A stretch of DNA of 64,000 bases from Dactylonectria macrodidyma (GCA_020744425.1 JAGMUV010000003.1:2480001-2544000); one strand, 5' to 3'; positions 12,246-23,551 are shown, numbered from the stretch's first letter. Notes: generated from the sequence alone by a model not told the origin. Numbers and translations: made by a program.

Positions 12246-14039
12246 TCATGATGTGAGGTCCTCAAATATTGCTTCCAATTCATCCCTTCTAAAGGGAAGA
12301 CTTAACAATTCAGTTCCAATGGCGTCCTTCATACTCGTGATAATCTGGTGGTCGTGGAATCTAAGGACAGTTAGTAAAACAAACAAAACTCGACAAATTT
12401 GCATTGTAGGGAATCAAACTCACTCCTTCAACAGTGTACGGAAAGCCATCTCCGAACTGCAGATGAACTCCTCAACCGCCTTGTTGTACACCATGCGATA
12501 CTCGACGCCCGTCACCTCATCGCCTCCTTCTTCCTCCATGGCGAAAAGCGCCTCGGCGACGAGCAGGCGGAATAGATTCTTTGCATTCTCGGGCAAACTA
12601 CGCAGGACAAAAGCGACACCCTCACGGCCGTTGACGCGATGGGCGTTGCGGCCCAGCAGCTCGTGGACGTCGTCGACGACATCGAGCTCGACGGCGTAGG
12701 GGGCAAAGGTGGTGCAGTCATGGAAGGCGAAGTTGAAGGCGGAGCGCACGCCAATGTCCCACAGCAGCGCAAAGTCGGGCGTGTCGGCTGAACACACGAG
12801 GCGCACACGCGGGTGCGCGGCGAGCTGGGCAAGGGCGGCGTGGTAGCCGGGCTTGCGCAAGGGGGCCGCGTCGATTGAGTTGACCACTAGGGTGAGGATC
12901 ATGTCGCTGGCGCCGGCGAGTTGGGTGAGGATGGACTGGACCATGGTGGGCGGCTGGGCGAGAGGGATTCGTTGCGTGGGATCTATCGCACTTCCAACAC
13001 TGCTGAGGATCTCTCGCATCGTGGTGGTGTGGGCGTAGCCGTTGATCATGACAATCTTGTCGCCTCTGTCCACCCTCCTCCGCGAATAGAGATGCGTCGC
13101 AAACTTGTGCAGCAGCTTCTTCTTTGACCCGAATCCGTACAGACACACGCCAAAGCCCTGCGAGATCTCAAACGTCCACTGGGGGAACGACTCGGCGTGC
13201 AAGCTCTCCAGATACTCGATGTCCGCTGCGTGGCGGTCCTGGTTCTCTTTCACGATGGTGAAGTACTCGTCGTGGGTGAGCATGGCCAATGACCCCAGAG
13301 TATTGTTGGACGTCTTCGGACGTCCAGGTTTGTTCTGCGCAAAGTATTGTTCGTGCGGTGGGAGGTCTCGTGGAGGTGTTGGAGACCTGACCTTTCGTGG
13401 TCGTCCTCTCGGTCGAGGCGTCTTCTTCGATGGTGTTGCAGCTTCATCTACCGCCGATGTCTCTGCTGTAGTGACCCCATCGCCCTCAATATCCTCATCC
13501 TCGTCCTCATCACTCGAATCAATAATGCGTCTCGCAAAATCACCATTGTCCTCGTCGTCTGTGAGTTCGTCGCCAACCACGTGCTGGATGAAGGCTCTCG
13601 CGCTCTTCCTCTTCGCAGATTGATCCGCAGCTTGTCGCATGGGTGTGAGCCCGGTGGACCCGTTCAACCTTTTAGTCGGTGTGGTGAAGTTTGCAATGCG
13701 GCTTGCCTTTGGTGTCGGAGTGTCTCCATTCACGGGGGGCTTCGCTTTCGGGGGGCGCCCTCGACGTTTCGGTTTAGGGGTATCATCCTCCTTCACGGGA
13801 GATTCCGCAACAGCGATTATTGGATCTTCGGTAACTTCCAGAGGGGTGCTTTGAGCGTGACTGTCGGACTCGGTATCGTCGGCCGGGGGTGAATAACGAC
13901 CTGATCGTTGCCGCTTTGTAGGTGTCGTTTCGAGGTCCGACTCTGGGATTGCTTCCAGCTCCTGATGGCTGCGCTTTCGCAGCAACCTAGGCTCCTCCAC
14001 CTGCTCAGGCACATCAAGCGTTGCCTTTTTCCGAGGCAT
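12246..14039 (-). CDS. ORC2: Origin recognition complex subunit 2
   Basis: Subunit of the six-protein complex that marks replication origins and loads MCM helicase. Exons 14039-12424 and 12360-12246 give 576 residues. The 63-bp intron has donor GTGAGT and branch/acceptor ACTAACTGTCCTTAG; splicing continues the family C-terminus as LLKEFHDHQIITS...DELEAIFEDL. The N-terminal ~250 residues are disordered, acidic in patches (SSDEDEDED), with three AT-hook-like cores: RRGRPPK (92-98), PRGRPRK (210-216) and KPGRPKT (237-243). The ORC2 AAA+-like/winged-helix domain follows from HDEYFTIV (about residue 256), including GFGVCLYGFGSKK. An MluI cell-cycle box lies just upstream. Confidence 0.96.
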
Positions 14040-14306
14040 TATGACTGTGTAGAGCTAATTAGTAACGCAGATTTTGTCTGCGTCGCCCGATTGTCGCTGC
14101 CCGAGGTTGGAGATCGAGAACAAAGAAGTTGATGTCGTCGCGCTGAGACGCGTGCTGCTAAAGTGAATGTGGCGTAATGTGGCGCCCGGGCATTTTTTAT
14201 GTGGCGCGAGCTTCAGCAACAGCATCTTCACATCGCCAAACCCACGTCATTTCACTCCCCTGCTCATACACCCTCAGTTCGTCGCAATTGACTTGACTGG
14301 AACAGA
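14040..14306. promoter_or_regulatory. Divergent promoter, ORC2 / GEP4
   Basis: A 267-bp region between two divergent start codons. It contains a palindromic ACGCGT (14148-14153) and two copies of the word TAATGTGGCG or TATGTGGCGC (14172-14206). Both genes should initiate here. Confidence 0.65.
14148..14153. promoter_or_regulatory. Candidate MluI cell-cycle box (ACGCGT)
   Basis: A perfect ACGCGT lies about 110 bp upstream of the ORC2 start. In yeasts this is the binding site of MBF, which drives G1/S genes, so it fits ORC2. The hexamer also occurs elsewhere in this window (for example near 7010, 21038, 46012 and 47098), so chance is possible. Confidence 0.45.
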
Positions 14307-15069
14307 ATGAACCTAAATCTATCAGCGTCACTAAATATTACTCGCTTGTTTTTCAAGCCGAGCCTATGTCTCCCTCACCATACTGTATCGACATTCAACG
14401 ACCTCCCAATACCGCTAGACAAGGTCCTCCAGAGCAATGGCTGGAAAGCAGATATCAAAGCTGTCGTTCTAGACAAAGATGATTGTTTTGCGTACCCAGA
14501 TAGTAAGGAGGTTTACGGTCCATACAAGGTTCGCCATCCCCTGTCTCGTTCGTTCTCCTTTCTACCTCGGTGCTCACGACTCACCACCAGGCCCGCTTTG
14601 AAGAGCTCAAGGCTGCGTACCCTGGGCGACGGCTATTGGTCGTGTCCAATACAGCCGGCGCCTCTTCATGGGATAAAGATCATAAACAAGCCACCGAGGT
14701 GGAAAAGAATACGGGGCTGCCAGTGCTATCGCACTCCGTAAAAAAACCAGGGTGTGGAGAAGAGATCATGGAGTATTTCAGAAAACACCCAGAGACGGGC
14801 GTGACACACCCGTCACAAATTGCTGTTGTCGGGGACAGGCTGACAACAGATATGATGCTTGCAAACATGATGGGCGGTTGGGGCTTCTGGGTCAGAGATG
14901 GCGTCATACCCGCGAAGGAGAAGAGCATTGTAAGTAGTAGAAAGAAACACGAACGATTTGAGAACAATCTGACAATGGCCAGTTTTCGAGAATAGAGCGT
15001 CCCCTAGCCGCGTTTCTCTTCGCAAGAGGATGCGTGCCTCCCGCTCCCCGAAGCATCTTTGAAGAGTGA
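14307..15069 (+). CDS. GEP4: Mitochondrial phosphatidylglycerophosphate phosphatase
   Basis: Matrix-side HAD phosphatase that dephosphorylates PGP to phosphatidylglycerol in cardiolipin synthesis. Three exons (14307-14528, 14591-14929, 14983-15069) give 215 residues, each intron in phase 0. The nucleophile motif is LDKDDCFAYP (Asp56 and Asp58), the Gep4-type variant of DxDx(T/V). Further motifs are LLVVSNTAGA (HAD motif II Ser/Asn), VKKPGC (motif III Lys) and VVGDRLTTDMMLANMMG (motif IV). The last exon is small and encodes the conserved end ERPLAAFLF...RSIFEE. Donor 1 is the weak GTTCGC; donors and acceptors otherwise fit fungal consensus. Confidence 0.94.
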
Positions 15070-15562
15070 CTGCAAAAACGAGGAAGAGAAAAGGTCAACA
15101 GCTTCCACCTTGTCCATTTGGATCATGGGGTATTTCTAACAGGACCAAACGACTCTTGGTGTGAATCAAACACTCCCCGCACATAGAATCGATGGATTGA
15201 ACTAGACCGCCTTCGTCTTGAGTCTCCCAGTGACTGCCAACTGACCACAATGGGGACTGAATCACACACCTCCGGGACGCCAGTTTGCGAAACGCCAACA
15301 CTTATGACTCCGTTCCCAATTCTTCTCCTTTACGATTTTAACGTCGAACGGAGACTCTCAAAACGCAACACCGTTCTGGGCTTGCACTGCTCCAAGTCAT
15401 CTGTCATTCTATTTCACTTTGTCCCCAGCCCTATTTCTGCAACCTCACTTGTCGCCATCTGGCTCCACCTGGCCCTCTTCACCTTCACCCTCTAGCCTAA
15501 TCGTTCTTCTCCAAAACCAAGTGATTTCTTTCTTTCGCAACCCGATAATCAGAGCCAAAATC
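15070..15562. other. Intergenic region upstream of the Myb/SANT-like gene
   Basis: 493 bp between tandem plus-strand genes, with the GEP4 3' end followed by a promoter. An ATG at 15250 opens an 81-codon frame that closes at 15495, before the next gene's start; it could be an upstream ORF if the transcript begins before it. The stretch just before 15563 is CT-rich. Confidence 0.45.
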
Positions 15563-17068
15563 ATGGGTGGAAAGGTCTGGACCGAGAAGGAGGAGCAGGT
15601 GTTCTGGGAAGCCATCATTCCTCTGTCTGCCAATGCCGCGGATCCTTTGCAGCAGTCCCTTGGCTGGGACGAGTGCGCTGAGCTGATGCAAGAACGCATG
15701 GGTGACCAGGCTCGTCGTCAATACACATCTACGATGCTGTGTAAGTTCCAGCAACCAGCCTCCGTATTCCTCTAACAAATACAACTAGATGAGCACCACT
15801 ATCAGAGCATCAAGCTCGGCAACAAACCTGCCAAAGCGAGAGGGTTCATCACCGAACACCTTCGCCAGTTGGGTGCGTGATGCTTTTCCTCCCCTCCGAC
15901 CTTTTTTGGACGCTGACTCGTTTTAGATTGGTACAAAGACGAAAACAACCGAGGACGGCCCTGCCCTCCTACTCCTCCTCAGGAGTCCAACCAAGAGAAC
16001 GAGGACTTGCTTGCTATGATTCTCGCCAAAGATCCAGCCGCCAAGCAATTTGTTCGAAACAAACCTTTGGCAAGGTCCCGTGGTCAGACCCTCCAAGCCC
16101 AGCCAAATCCCGTTCCAGATGGACGTCTTGTTCAGAACCACGCAGCTGCAACTAGCGAGCGGTATGAACTTCCTTCGACGAGAATCTACCGTGCTATTGC
16201 TGCTCGGGGTATGGATATTGCTCCGCCATCCAACGTCACGATCCCGACTCCCACTCGTCCCATTCCTGTGGCCCTCGGTCCTCAGCACGGATATGGATAT
16301 CCCCAAGCCGGGTATCAGGATTACATTGATCCTGCTCTCACGAGTGATGCGACCACTCGTGGCTCTGTCTTTCCGTCCGACTATGTTCCTGGTCTGTCGA
16401 CTTCGGCTTCTTCAAGCTCTACAATTGGCAGTGCGATGTCTGGAAGCACGAGCGTGACGAGACATTATCGGGCCATTGCCCCTGCTCCCCCTCGATACGG
16501 CGCAGAGAGAGCCATGGCTACTCCCATTGAATATGTTCAGCAGGACATGGGCCAGCGCCAGCCCAAGCGACACTTGTCGGTTGAGAATGATGCTGAGATC
16601 TCACCTCCCAAGCGACCAACCCTCTCAACCGTGTCTGGCAGTCATCCGACAATTGACCCCAGAATTCAGCATGTTCCTTACTCGGCAATCGATGATAGAC
16701 TTCCCCCAACTACCCACTGGCAGCGTATGGGATTCCGTGACGAGCCGCGCCCTGCGAGAACGCCTGAGGTCTCAGTGCCGGTGGCCGATCGCCGGCCTCT
16801 GCGACCCCTCCTGCCAGCGGGCAATATTTGGGAGCGCGCGACAGTCAATACGAATGGCACTCCGGAAACGGTTGATTCTTTCCACGCGGATGGTCAGTAC
16901 GGCCGAATTAGGTACCGCGGAGAGCCAGACGATCTGCGCCAGGAGCCCGAGGCGCCATGGCACATCCGTTATGGCTACGACTCGCAGACGACGGAGGAGG
17001 CCATGGATAGCAATAACACTCATTCGGAGCGAGGGCGATACGAGCGTGAGCGGTATCGCGAGGATTGA
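15563..17068 (+). CDS. Myb/SANT-like domain protein, probably nuclear
   Basis: Uncharacterised fungal protein of 467 residues. Exons 15563-15740, 15789-15872 and 15927-17068, with introns after codon position 1 in both cases; donors GTAAGT and GTGCGT. The first ~95 residues form a compact helical region beginning KVWTEKEEQVFWEAI, with spaced tryptophans as in Myb/SANT or trihelix DNA-binding folds, and ending HLRQLDWYKDENNRGRP. The remaining ~370 residues are low complexity, rich in Pro, Ser, Arg and Tyr, with basic patches (PKRHLS, PPKRPT) that could be nuclear signals. A role in transcription is inferred only from the N-terminal fold; targets are unknown. Confidence 0.8.
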
Positions 17069-17692
17069 CTTCACGGAGAGGGATCTTAAAAAGGCGAGGA
17101 GGATAGCCGGAGCCTCGCAGGTGGTTCGCCTGGGTTGCGGTTGAGATGCGGTAATTACTGGGGAGTACCAGTGAGAGTGGAAACGGGCGGGAATTAGGAT
17201 CGTGAGAGAAAACTCGACTCGATTCGGTACCTAAGAAGACTGAAACACTCCCCTCTACAAGTCCTTCCCCGAGGCGCAGTGCAACACAGTGTTGATGATT
17301 TTCCCATGGTTTTGGTGGGATTCATCATGTGAGGACTTGATGCAATGACAAGTTTCGAAGGAGATGACAATGATGTGTTTGCGTTTGCTCCAAACCAAAA
17401 AGAAATTTTTCCCTGGTTCTGATTTTTTCATTGCAGGTTTCAGTAAGCAATCCCGTTCGCTTGTGCCAACAAACATCACCGCAATCGGCGGGGCCGGAGC
17501 AGAAAAGAAATGCCAAGCCGGCGGTAGTGGGGCCGCCCGTGTCCGATGATGTCTCCGAAAGGCGGTGACACCTGGCAGAACACAATTCCTGTCCAAAGAT
17601 TTTGGGTCCATTCGGCCGCAATCAGCCCGCAGCTAAACTCGCGATAACCTCGACCACCCCTCCTCCCCTCGATATATCCTTCCGACGCCGCT
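17069..17692. other. Intergenic region upstream of TIM22
   Basis: 624 bp between tandem plus-strand genes. It holds the 3'UTR of the Myb/SANT-like gene and the TIM22 promoter. Nothing else is recognisable. Confidence 0.5.
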
Positions 17693-18353
17693 ATGAACTT
17701 TCCGTCGAGCTCCCCCCCGAACCCGACCGGTGCTGCAGCCCTGGCTCAGCCCGGTGGTCCTCAGGATCCCGGCGTCAAGGCCGTACGTCTTCCGCAGCTA
17801 CCACCCCCACGTTTCCGCCGAACAGCTCAGCTAACCATGGCTATCTACAGGTCCAAGCCGCGATGGAGTCTTGTATGGGCAAGTCCGTCATGTCTGGTGT
17901 CATGGGATTCGGCATGGGCGGCCTCTTTGGCATGTTCATGGCCTCTGTGCGTCCTTCACCTTCTTCGCCTCTTCTTGCGCAACGACTAACTCCCCATCCC
18001 AGATGTCCTACGACACTCCCTTCCACACCGCCGCCCCCGGCGCAGAACAAACGCCCGTCAGCTCCCTCCCCCTTAAGCAGCAGCTCAAGATCGGCTTCAA
18101 GGACATGGGCACACGATCGTATTCGATGGCCAAGAACTTCGGCAAGGTCGGCGCTCTGTACTCGGGCATCGAGTGCGGTATCGAGGGCCTGCGAGCGAAG
18201 AACGACACCACCAACGCCGTCGCCGCGGGCTGCGTCACGGGCGGGATTCTCGCAAAGAACGCTGGCCCTCAAGCCGCGGTCGGCGGTTGCTTGGCATTCG
18301 CCGCTTTCAGTGCTGCCATTGAGGTTTACATGCGACAGCCTCGAGAGGATTAG
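17693..18353 (+). CDS. TIM22: Mitochondrial inner-membrane translocase subunit Tim22
   Basis: Channel subunit of the carrier translocase that inserts multispanning proteins into the mitochondrial inner membrane. Exons 17693-17782, 17851-17946 and 18003-18353 give 178 residues, the usual size. All introns are phase 0 (donors GTACGT and GTGCGT). The Tim17/Tim22/Tim23 region starts with [24 protein letters not shown] (helix 1, glycine-zipper-like). It continues through [44 protein letters not shown] and [20 protein letters not shown], giving four helices. The N-terminal ~35 residues are Pro/Ser-rich. Confidence 0.95.
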
Positions 18354-18785
18354 ACGCGATGGTGAAACAACAAAAAAAACAGGCGACGGGTGCATTGTAC
18401 GAGTTGTGTAGGCAGGCGTGCTGTTTGTGGGAGTTACGGGTGGCCATTTAGAGCATCGGGCTGGCGTTAGGAGACGGACTTCTCTCCTCTTTGGAATTTT
18501 GGCCCCTGAATGCGCATTTGGGGATGACAAGACAAGACAAGACGACGGCCATGTGTACAGTGAGACGTGTATAATACCCGCGCTCATAGACGAGCCGTTT
18601 ATGTAGAATAAAAGAATTGTAAATCAGATATATGAAAGTGATAGGATATTTCCGACCCTTTCTTTCATCGGTTTAGAATTTCCCGTGCACCCAGCGCCGC
18701 GCTTCGAAAACATGATCAACATTAACAGCGAGGAAGAGACTGCTCTTGTTCGCAGACATTCCTCTGTGGTTTCTCTTCTTTTCAT
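18354..18785. other. Convergent 3' intergenic region
   Basis: 432 bp between the TIM22 and GH16 stop codons, with AT-rich stretches near 18600-18670 (AATAAAAG at 18607) that fit polyadenylation signals. No gene seen. Confidence 0.5.
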
Positions 18786-20159
18786 TTATGAGGACTGATA
18801 GACGTGAAAGGCACCGAATTCCCAGTAGGCGTTCTTGAACTCATCGGGGTTGTTGGCGACCCAATCGGAACAGTTGCTTGAGCCTGAGAGCGTGTTAGTT
18901 GGTCTTCGCTCTATGAACATAGTCCTGGTTTCAACTTACAGCCTGAATCGTCCCATACGGCGTACACCAGATCGCCGCAGAGATCAATGTTGACAACGAT
19001 GGAGTTGTTGGTAAAGTGAGAGCCGATGTCGCAGTTCGTGCTGGGGAAATCGGCCAGCGCGGTTCCCCATGTGCTAGGATCAGGCTCTTGGTTCGTGATA
19101 TCTGAGGGAATAGAGCCTCGAGCAAACTGCCACATGCGAATACCGGCATCGCGCCACTCCATGGCCATGACGCCGCCGCCGTCGGAGTTGAAGGCGGTGC
19201 CGTAACTATCGTCGTCGGCCTCGACGCCGCAGCCCTCGTTGTCGTTCTTCTCCCAATTGCAGTCCTTGCGCAGGGCCTTGCCCGTCTCCTTGCGCTTGAC
19301 GTTCATCTTGCACCCGCTGGTCGTGTGCAGCGTCATCTGGTTGCCGTCGGTCGCGTTGTTGGTCGCCTCCATGACGTCGATTTCACCATTGTCGGGCCAG
19401 TTCCAGCGGTCCGTTAGCCAGAGCGCCGGCCAGGTTCCGCAGCCGTAGGGCGTGTGCTTGATGTCGAAGACGAAGAGCCCGTTCTCGTACGTGTTCTTGG
19501 ACTCGACCCGCACCGAGAACCTGCCCGTAGAGGCGTCCGGACTGTCTCCAGGGCCTACGGAGGTGTCGACCCGGAGGACAGCCGAGTCACTCGAGGCATA
19601 GGTTAGGTTCTAGGATGGAGTTAGATCATGTCTTTGAAAGTCTTACTAATTTGAGGGACACCTACCAGAGACTCTGCTTGTGTTTGTGGAACATAGTGAA
19701 CGAAGCCGTTAGCTATATAGTGGCAAGTTAGTGTCTGTAACTAAGAGATAACGCATCAACTCAATCCAGAGGGCGTCTTACTCGGGTCGTATCCTGTAAA
19801 GTAGTTGAACTGGTCAAAGAAGGTGTCTCCAGAGTCTATTACATCAATTAGAAACATATCCCTGGGGGAGAGTTGAGGCTGAACATACAGGTATCCACCA
19901 AACTATAAGACAGCACAGTGTAGTCGGGATAGGCATTCTTCTTCATCATAGTAACGACAACACCAATAATGATGGCGACGATGATGAGGATGCCCGCTAC
20001 AATACCGAACCACACCTTCTTAGGCCAGTATCGCGCATTCCACCACGGCATGCTTGTCTGGACATGGCGGAGGCCGTCGCCGCCGCCTCCTCGGTTGTTG
20101 AGCATGATTTCGTCGTATGCTGGAGGCTGTTCGCCAGGTTTGATGAAATGGGGAGGCAT
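18786..20159 (-). CDS. Membrane-anchored GH16 beta-1,3(4)-glucanase family protein
   Basis: Glycoside hydrolase family 16 protein acting outside the membrane on beta-glucans, either cell-wall remodelling or mixed-linked glucan hydrolysis. Five exons (20159-19889, 19835-19782, 19712-19666, 19609-18940, 18883-18786) give 379 residues, all joins in frame. It is a type II protein: a short cytosolic tail with a PPAY motif (residues 12-15, a possible WW-domain/Rsp5 ligase docking site), one helix at about 50-71, then the catalytic domain. Family marks are FDQFNYFTGYDPTNGFVHYV, WPALWLTDRWNWPDNGEID and the active site GEIDVMEATN (nucleophile Glu200, Asp202, acid/base Glu205). Near the C-terminus is CSSNCSDWV, which may form disulfides. 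Confidence 0.93.
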
Positions 20160-21950
20160 GACTGGCAGTTCAGTGTTCTTATAAGCCCTGTAAAACGGGA
20201 TTCAATCCAAGCCGAGTGTCAGTGTGCCAGGGATCTGGAGCGGAATATGCTCGTGTCGCGATAACGTTTGGCGTTGGAAACTGGTCTTGTTTCAACGAAA
20301 GAAACCCGACGAGACCGGTAAAAGCACAAACGTTCAAGCTTTGTAGCAAGTAGTGGGAGCGGCTCTGGTTTTTCTTATCTAGACCCCTCGAGACTGACTG
20401 AGTGCTGGCTGGTTAAACAGCCGAACATGGCATGTCAAACTCGATTCACCCACACCCACCCACACACACACACACACAAGCAAGGAATCATTAGTTAGCA
20501 TGTACACGCACGCACACGCACGCATACGCATCTCGTATGGATCCCTCCAGAGTCCACGCAACAAGCACGACCGATTTACTGGCATGGCCCATTATTAGTG
20601 CCATGTCTCTGGCTCTATCAACCCTCTCCACTCGCTGAATCCACACCCATGCTGGCGGTGGACCATGATGGCTGCGCCTCCTCGGGCGTGACGGAATCCG
20701 TTTTACGATCGAGTCCCTTTTTTTTTTTTTTTAAGACGATCAAAGTCCATGCTAGGGAGTAGAGACAGGGGGAGGGAACAGTTGGGCAACCAAGATGCGG
20801 CCGAACACGAGAAAAAAAGATAAATCATGCAACTCCAACGGTAGACCCAGCCCACAGTTTTTGAGGCGCAGAAATGTGTGTCTAACATTGGCGAACTGGA
20901 AATAGTTACAAAAAGCTCGACCAGGCGGCTGTGTCGATCTCTGTTACTAAGCGGCTTTTAGATGTGATAAAGGGCTCAAATTGGTGATAGTCGAGAGATG
21001 TGATAGAGAGGGAGAGAGAAAAAAAAAACCCCAACAGGACGCGTAATGCACAGCTTCAATAAACACCATCGACCGATGCTTGGCGCATGCGTCACTCTTC
21101 AGTCTCCACTCGGCCGCCCCGGTGTCCTGGACAATGGACAATGACATAATGACGAATTCCTCCTCTTCTTGACCATCTTCATCTATTCCTCTTGTCCCTA
21201 ATCAGGCGTCCGTACCTGCTGCGGACGAACAGCTCTGACCATCGGCCCTGGATCTAGACCCTAACCAGAACGCTAAGGGTCGGGAGATGGGCACCAACAA
21301 ATGCTTGGCAGCTCCTCCGTAGTCTAGATAAAATATTCCCCAGTGTTCCCGGACAGTTGCTCTAACTCTGTTGCTTGGCTGTCAGCATGCAAGAGGCGAT
21401 CGACTTGTCATAATCACTCAAAGCCTCGTCACGGATCCTGTCTCAATGCAATGTGTTGATCAAGACCCTGTTTCTTCTCCCATCCATCCTATGCATACAA
21501 TATGAACCAGGCGTGTTCACACTTATCTCAATATCCAACAGCTCGCCCAATCCACAATCACAGAGACGACAGGGATTCGAAACCAGTTTTCCTCTGTTGA
21601 TAGCTCAATCCAAATCCACTACGCAACCCAACCATGATAGGTTCCCAGCTGCACTGCGCAGAGTAACGCGTAACCAGCAATTCGAGGACGAGTGGCGCCA
21701 TTTCTTTTCGTTTCCCAAGCACATCCGCGTACAAAGTAATCAATACAGGTCCACCTGCCTCGAAACATCCCTGGCGACGGATGGGTTGGTTTACAGTAAA
21801 CAAAGAAGGTTGTTTTGTTGTGCGCAACGACCCTAGAGCCGAACAGAATCCACGTCATATACCCCAGATTTAATATCCGACGAAATTGAGTCCATCGTCT
21901 TCGTCTCCGTTTCAGAGGCCGCCTGTTTCATCTCATTAGACCATGTCTTA
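20160..21950. other. 1.8-kb spacer with simple repeats
   Basis: Upstream region of the GH16 gene and 3' flank of the small membrane-protein gene. It contains CA-rich repeats (20449-20532), a T-homopolymer (20717-20733) and an A-run near 21020. Open frames here are short and lack coding character. Confidence 0.5.
20449..20532. repeat. CA-rich microsatellite
   Basis: CCCACACCCACCCACACACACACACAC near 20452-20478, followed after ~25 bp by alternating CACG/CACGCATACG units up to about 20530. Simple-sequence DNA in the GH16 upstream region. Confidence 0.85.
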
Positions 21951-22460
21951 TTAGACGCTGAGGGTCGTCGTGATGGCCGCGACAGCGCACAGCCAAGCGC
22001 TGAGGTCCGTCGTCAGCATCCTGATCAAATTGACCTTCAACCAGCGCCTCATAGTAGCCACATTGGTGGTGCCCTCGTCCTCGGAAGCGTCGTCCATAAT
22101 AGTCTTGAGCTTCCACGCAACAGCAGGTACCCAGGCAAGATGACCCAAAGCCAGCGCCGCCGTCAGCGAGTACCAGCGCAGTGATCCGCGGCTCTGGAGG
22201 ATCGGACGGTAGAGCCATATATTGGCCAGAGACGACGAAAATGTGACGCCAATCAGGCCGACGACGGCTGAGGTTCCCCTGTTGAACATGGCAGTAATGT
22301 ACGGCGGCAGCACATCGTTGGCTTGCTCCTCGTCGATGCGCGAGGTGAAGATTCGGAGGAAAAACTCCTGGTCGCGCGAGAACCAGAGAGTGCAAGTCGA
22401 TGAGACGAGGGGGGTCACCAGGAGGAGAGTCCGCGGGTTGAAGAAGGTGCCGGGTGCCAT
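21951..22460 (-). CDS. Small four-helix integral membrane protein
   Basis: Single-exon frame of 169 residues with ATG at 22460. Hydrophobic segments lie at about 10-25, 62-80, 92-115 and 148-165, separated by polar loops (for example SRDQEFFLRIFTSRIDEEQ and KTIMDDASEDEGTTN). Size and layout resemble the DUF1772/anthrone-oxygenase-like small membrane proteins of fungi, but I see no residue signature that proves it. There is no secondary-metabolite gene next to it. Codon use looks like that of neighbouring genes. Function is unknown. Confidence 0.7.
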   Translation of the reverse strand: MAPGTFFNPRTLLLVTPLVSSTCTLWFSRDQEFFLRIFTSRIDEEQANDVLPPYITAMFNRGTSAVVGLIGVTFSSSLANIWLYRPILQSRGSLRWYSLTAALALGHLAWVPAVAWKLKTIMDDASEDEGTTNVATMRRWLKVNLIRMLTTDLSAWLCAVAAITTTLSV

Positions 22461-23551
22461 GATGATTGATGATCAAGTCGAACTGGATGAGGGTTTGTTT
22501 GTAATGCAGCTGCGTGATGGTCTATCGACAAAACAACACAATTGCGTTGTGAATACCTAGGTATAAAGGTTGAAGAACTACGCTTCATGTCAGTAGCGGG
22601 GGGGATCGAGTGCCTTTTCAGCTACCAACCAATCCACGGAGTCAATTCAAGCCGTCGGGGTCAATTCGATCCGTCGCGAATCATCTGACGACCCTCTTCA
22701 AACGAATTCCTTAATTAGGTTTAAAGATGATGCTCGCAGGATCTCATCCCTAGCTCTCCGTCTCCACCGTTATAACATCGCTGCCGGCTCGCTCCGATCA
22801 TCAGCCGCACATGACAATCCCAAGCCTCAAAAGCCTCCGATCATGCATCAGATCAACTAATTAAGTCTTGGCTCCTCCAGAATATATTTCAACCTTGGAA
22901 TCAGGTTCTCCATCTTTTCAATCCCGCATCGGACCATCTCGGGACTTGTCGGATTGCGTTGTGGCCGAGTTTCAACTTCACATTCAGCCCACGACATGTC
23001 CACGGAATAGTCACATTGGCACAACCTATTATCTATCGTGATTTTCTGTGTGCGGTATGTTCTTGATATTGGGTCGATTGTTTTCGTTGGTAGCACCAGC
23101 TCATTTTCAACGTCGACGAAGTCTCCACGGCGCAGAAGTATTCTCGCCGCTTCGTCAAGATCAAGGCTGCTGGTAGGTGAAGGCCGAGGTCGACTTTGTC
23201 AATGGTTGGGGTATAGCATCAGCCTCATCCTGAACATCTTTGAGAACGCGAGTGAGTCCAGAGGAAGGCATGGAAAGGTGGCAATTCGAACCATATTTCA
23301 CCGCCTGCTGCCGATGCCGAACATTTCTTGTTCACATAGGAATGAAAGCCGAAATGGCATATCACGTTTAGCCTTAAAAGCGCAAATTCCACGATCTCGC
23401 TGGAGCTGCGAGTTGAAACAATGCCTTGCAAAGGAACTTGACGTTCAACGAGAATACGTCGACGGGGGTTGTACCTCCAACCAGAGGAACAAATCATGTT
23501 CTTTTCGCTACTCTACCAAATTTTACAATGTTCCAACGGCGATTGGGTCGC
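22461..23551. other. 1.1-kb spacer with a degenerate-looking minus-strand coding stretch
   Basis: It lies upstream of the small membrane protein and downstream of the PL4 gene. On the minus strand, 23273-23163 reads open from an ATG (MPSSGLTRVLKDVQDEA...) to TGA. A second frame overlaps its end and runs to 22857 (..SLDLDEAARILLRRGDF..), ending IPRLKYILEEPRLN. Both have protein-like composition, but I find no splice pair joining them. They may be remnants of a lost gene or an unrecognised gene; see findings. Confidence 0.35.

Noticed and set aside
15250..15495. 81-codon plus-strand frame before the Myb/SANT-like gene
   Set aside because: Not called as a gene: no domain, and it lies where a leader or promoter is expected. 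It could at most be an upstream ORF.
23275..23300. GGTTCGAATTGCC on the minus strand, resembling a tRNA B box
   Set aside because: No flanking T-stem pairing, no A box at the right spacing and no acceptor stem.
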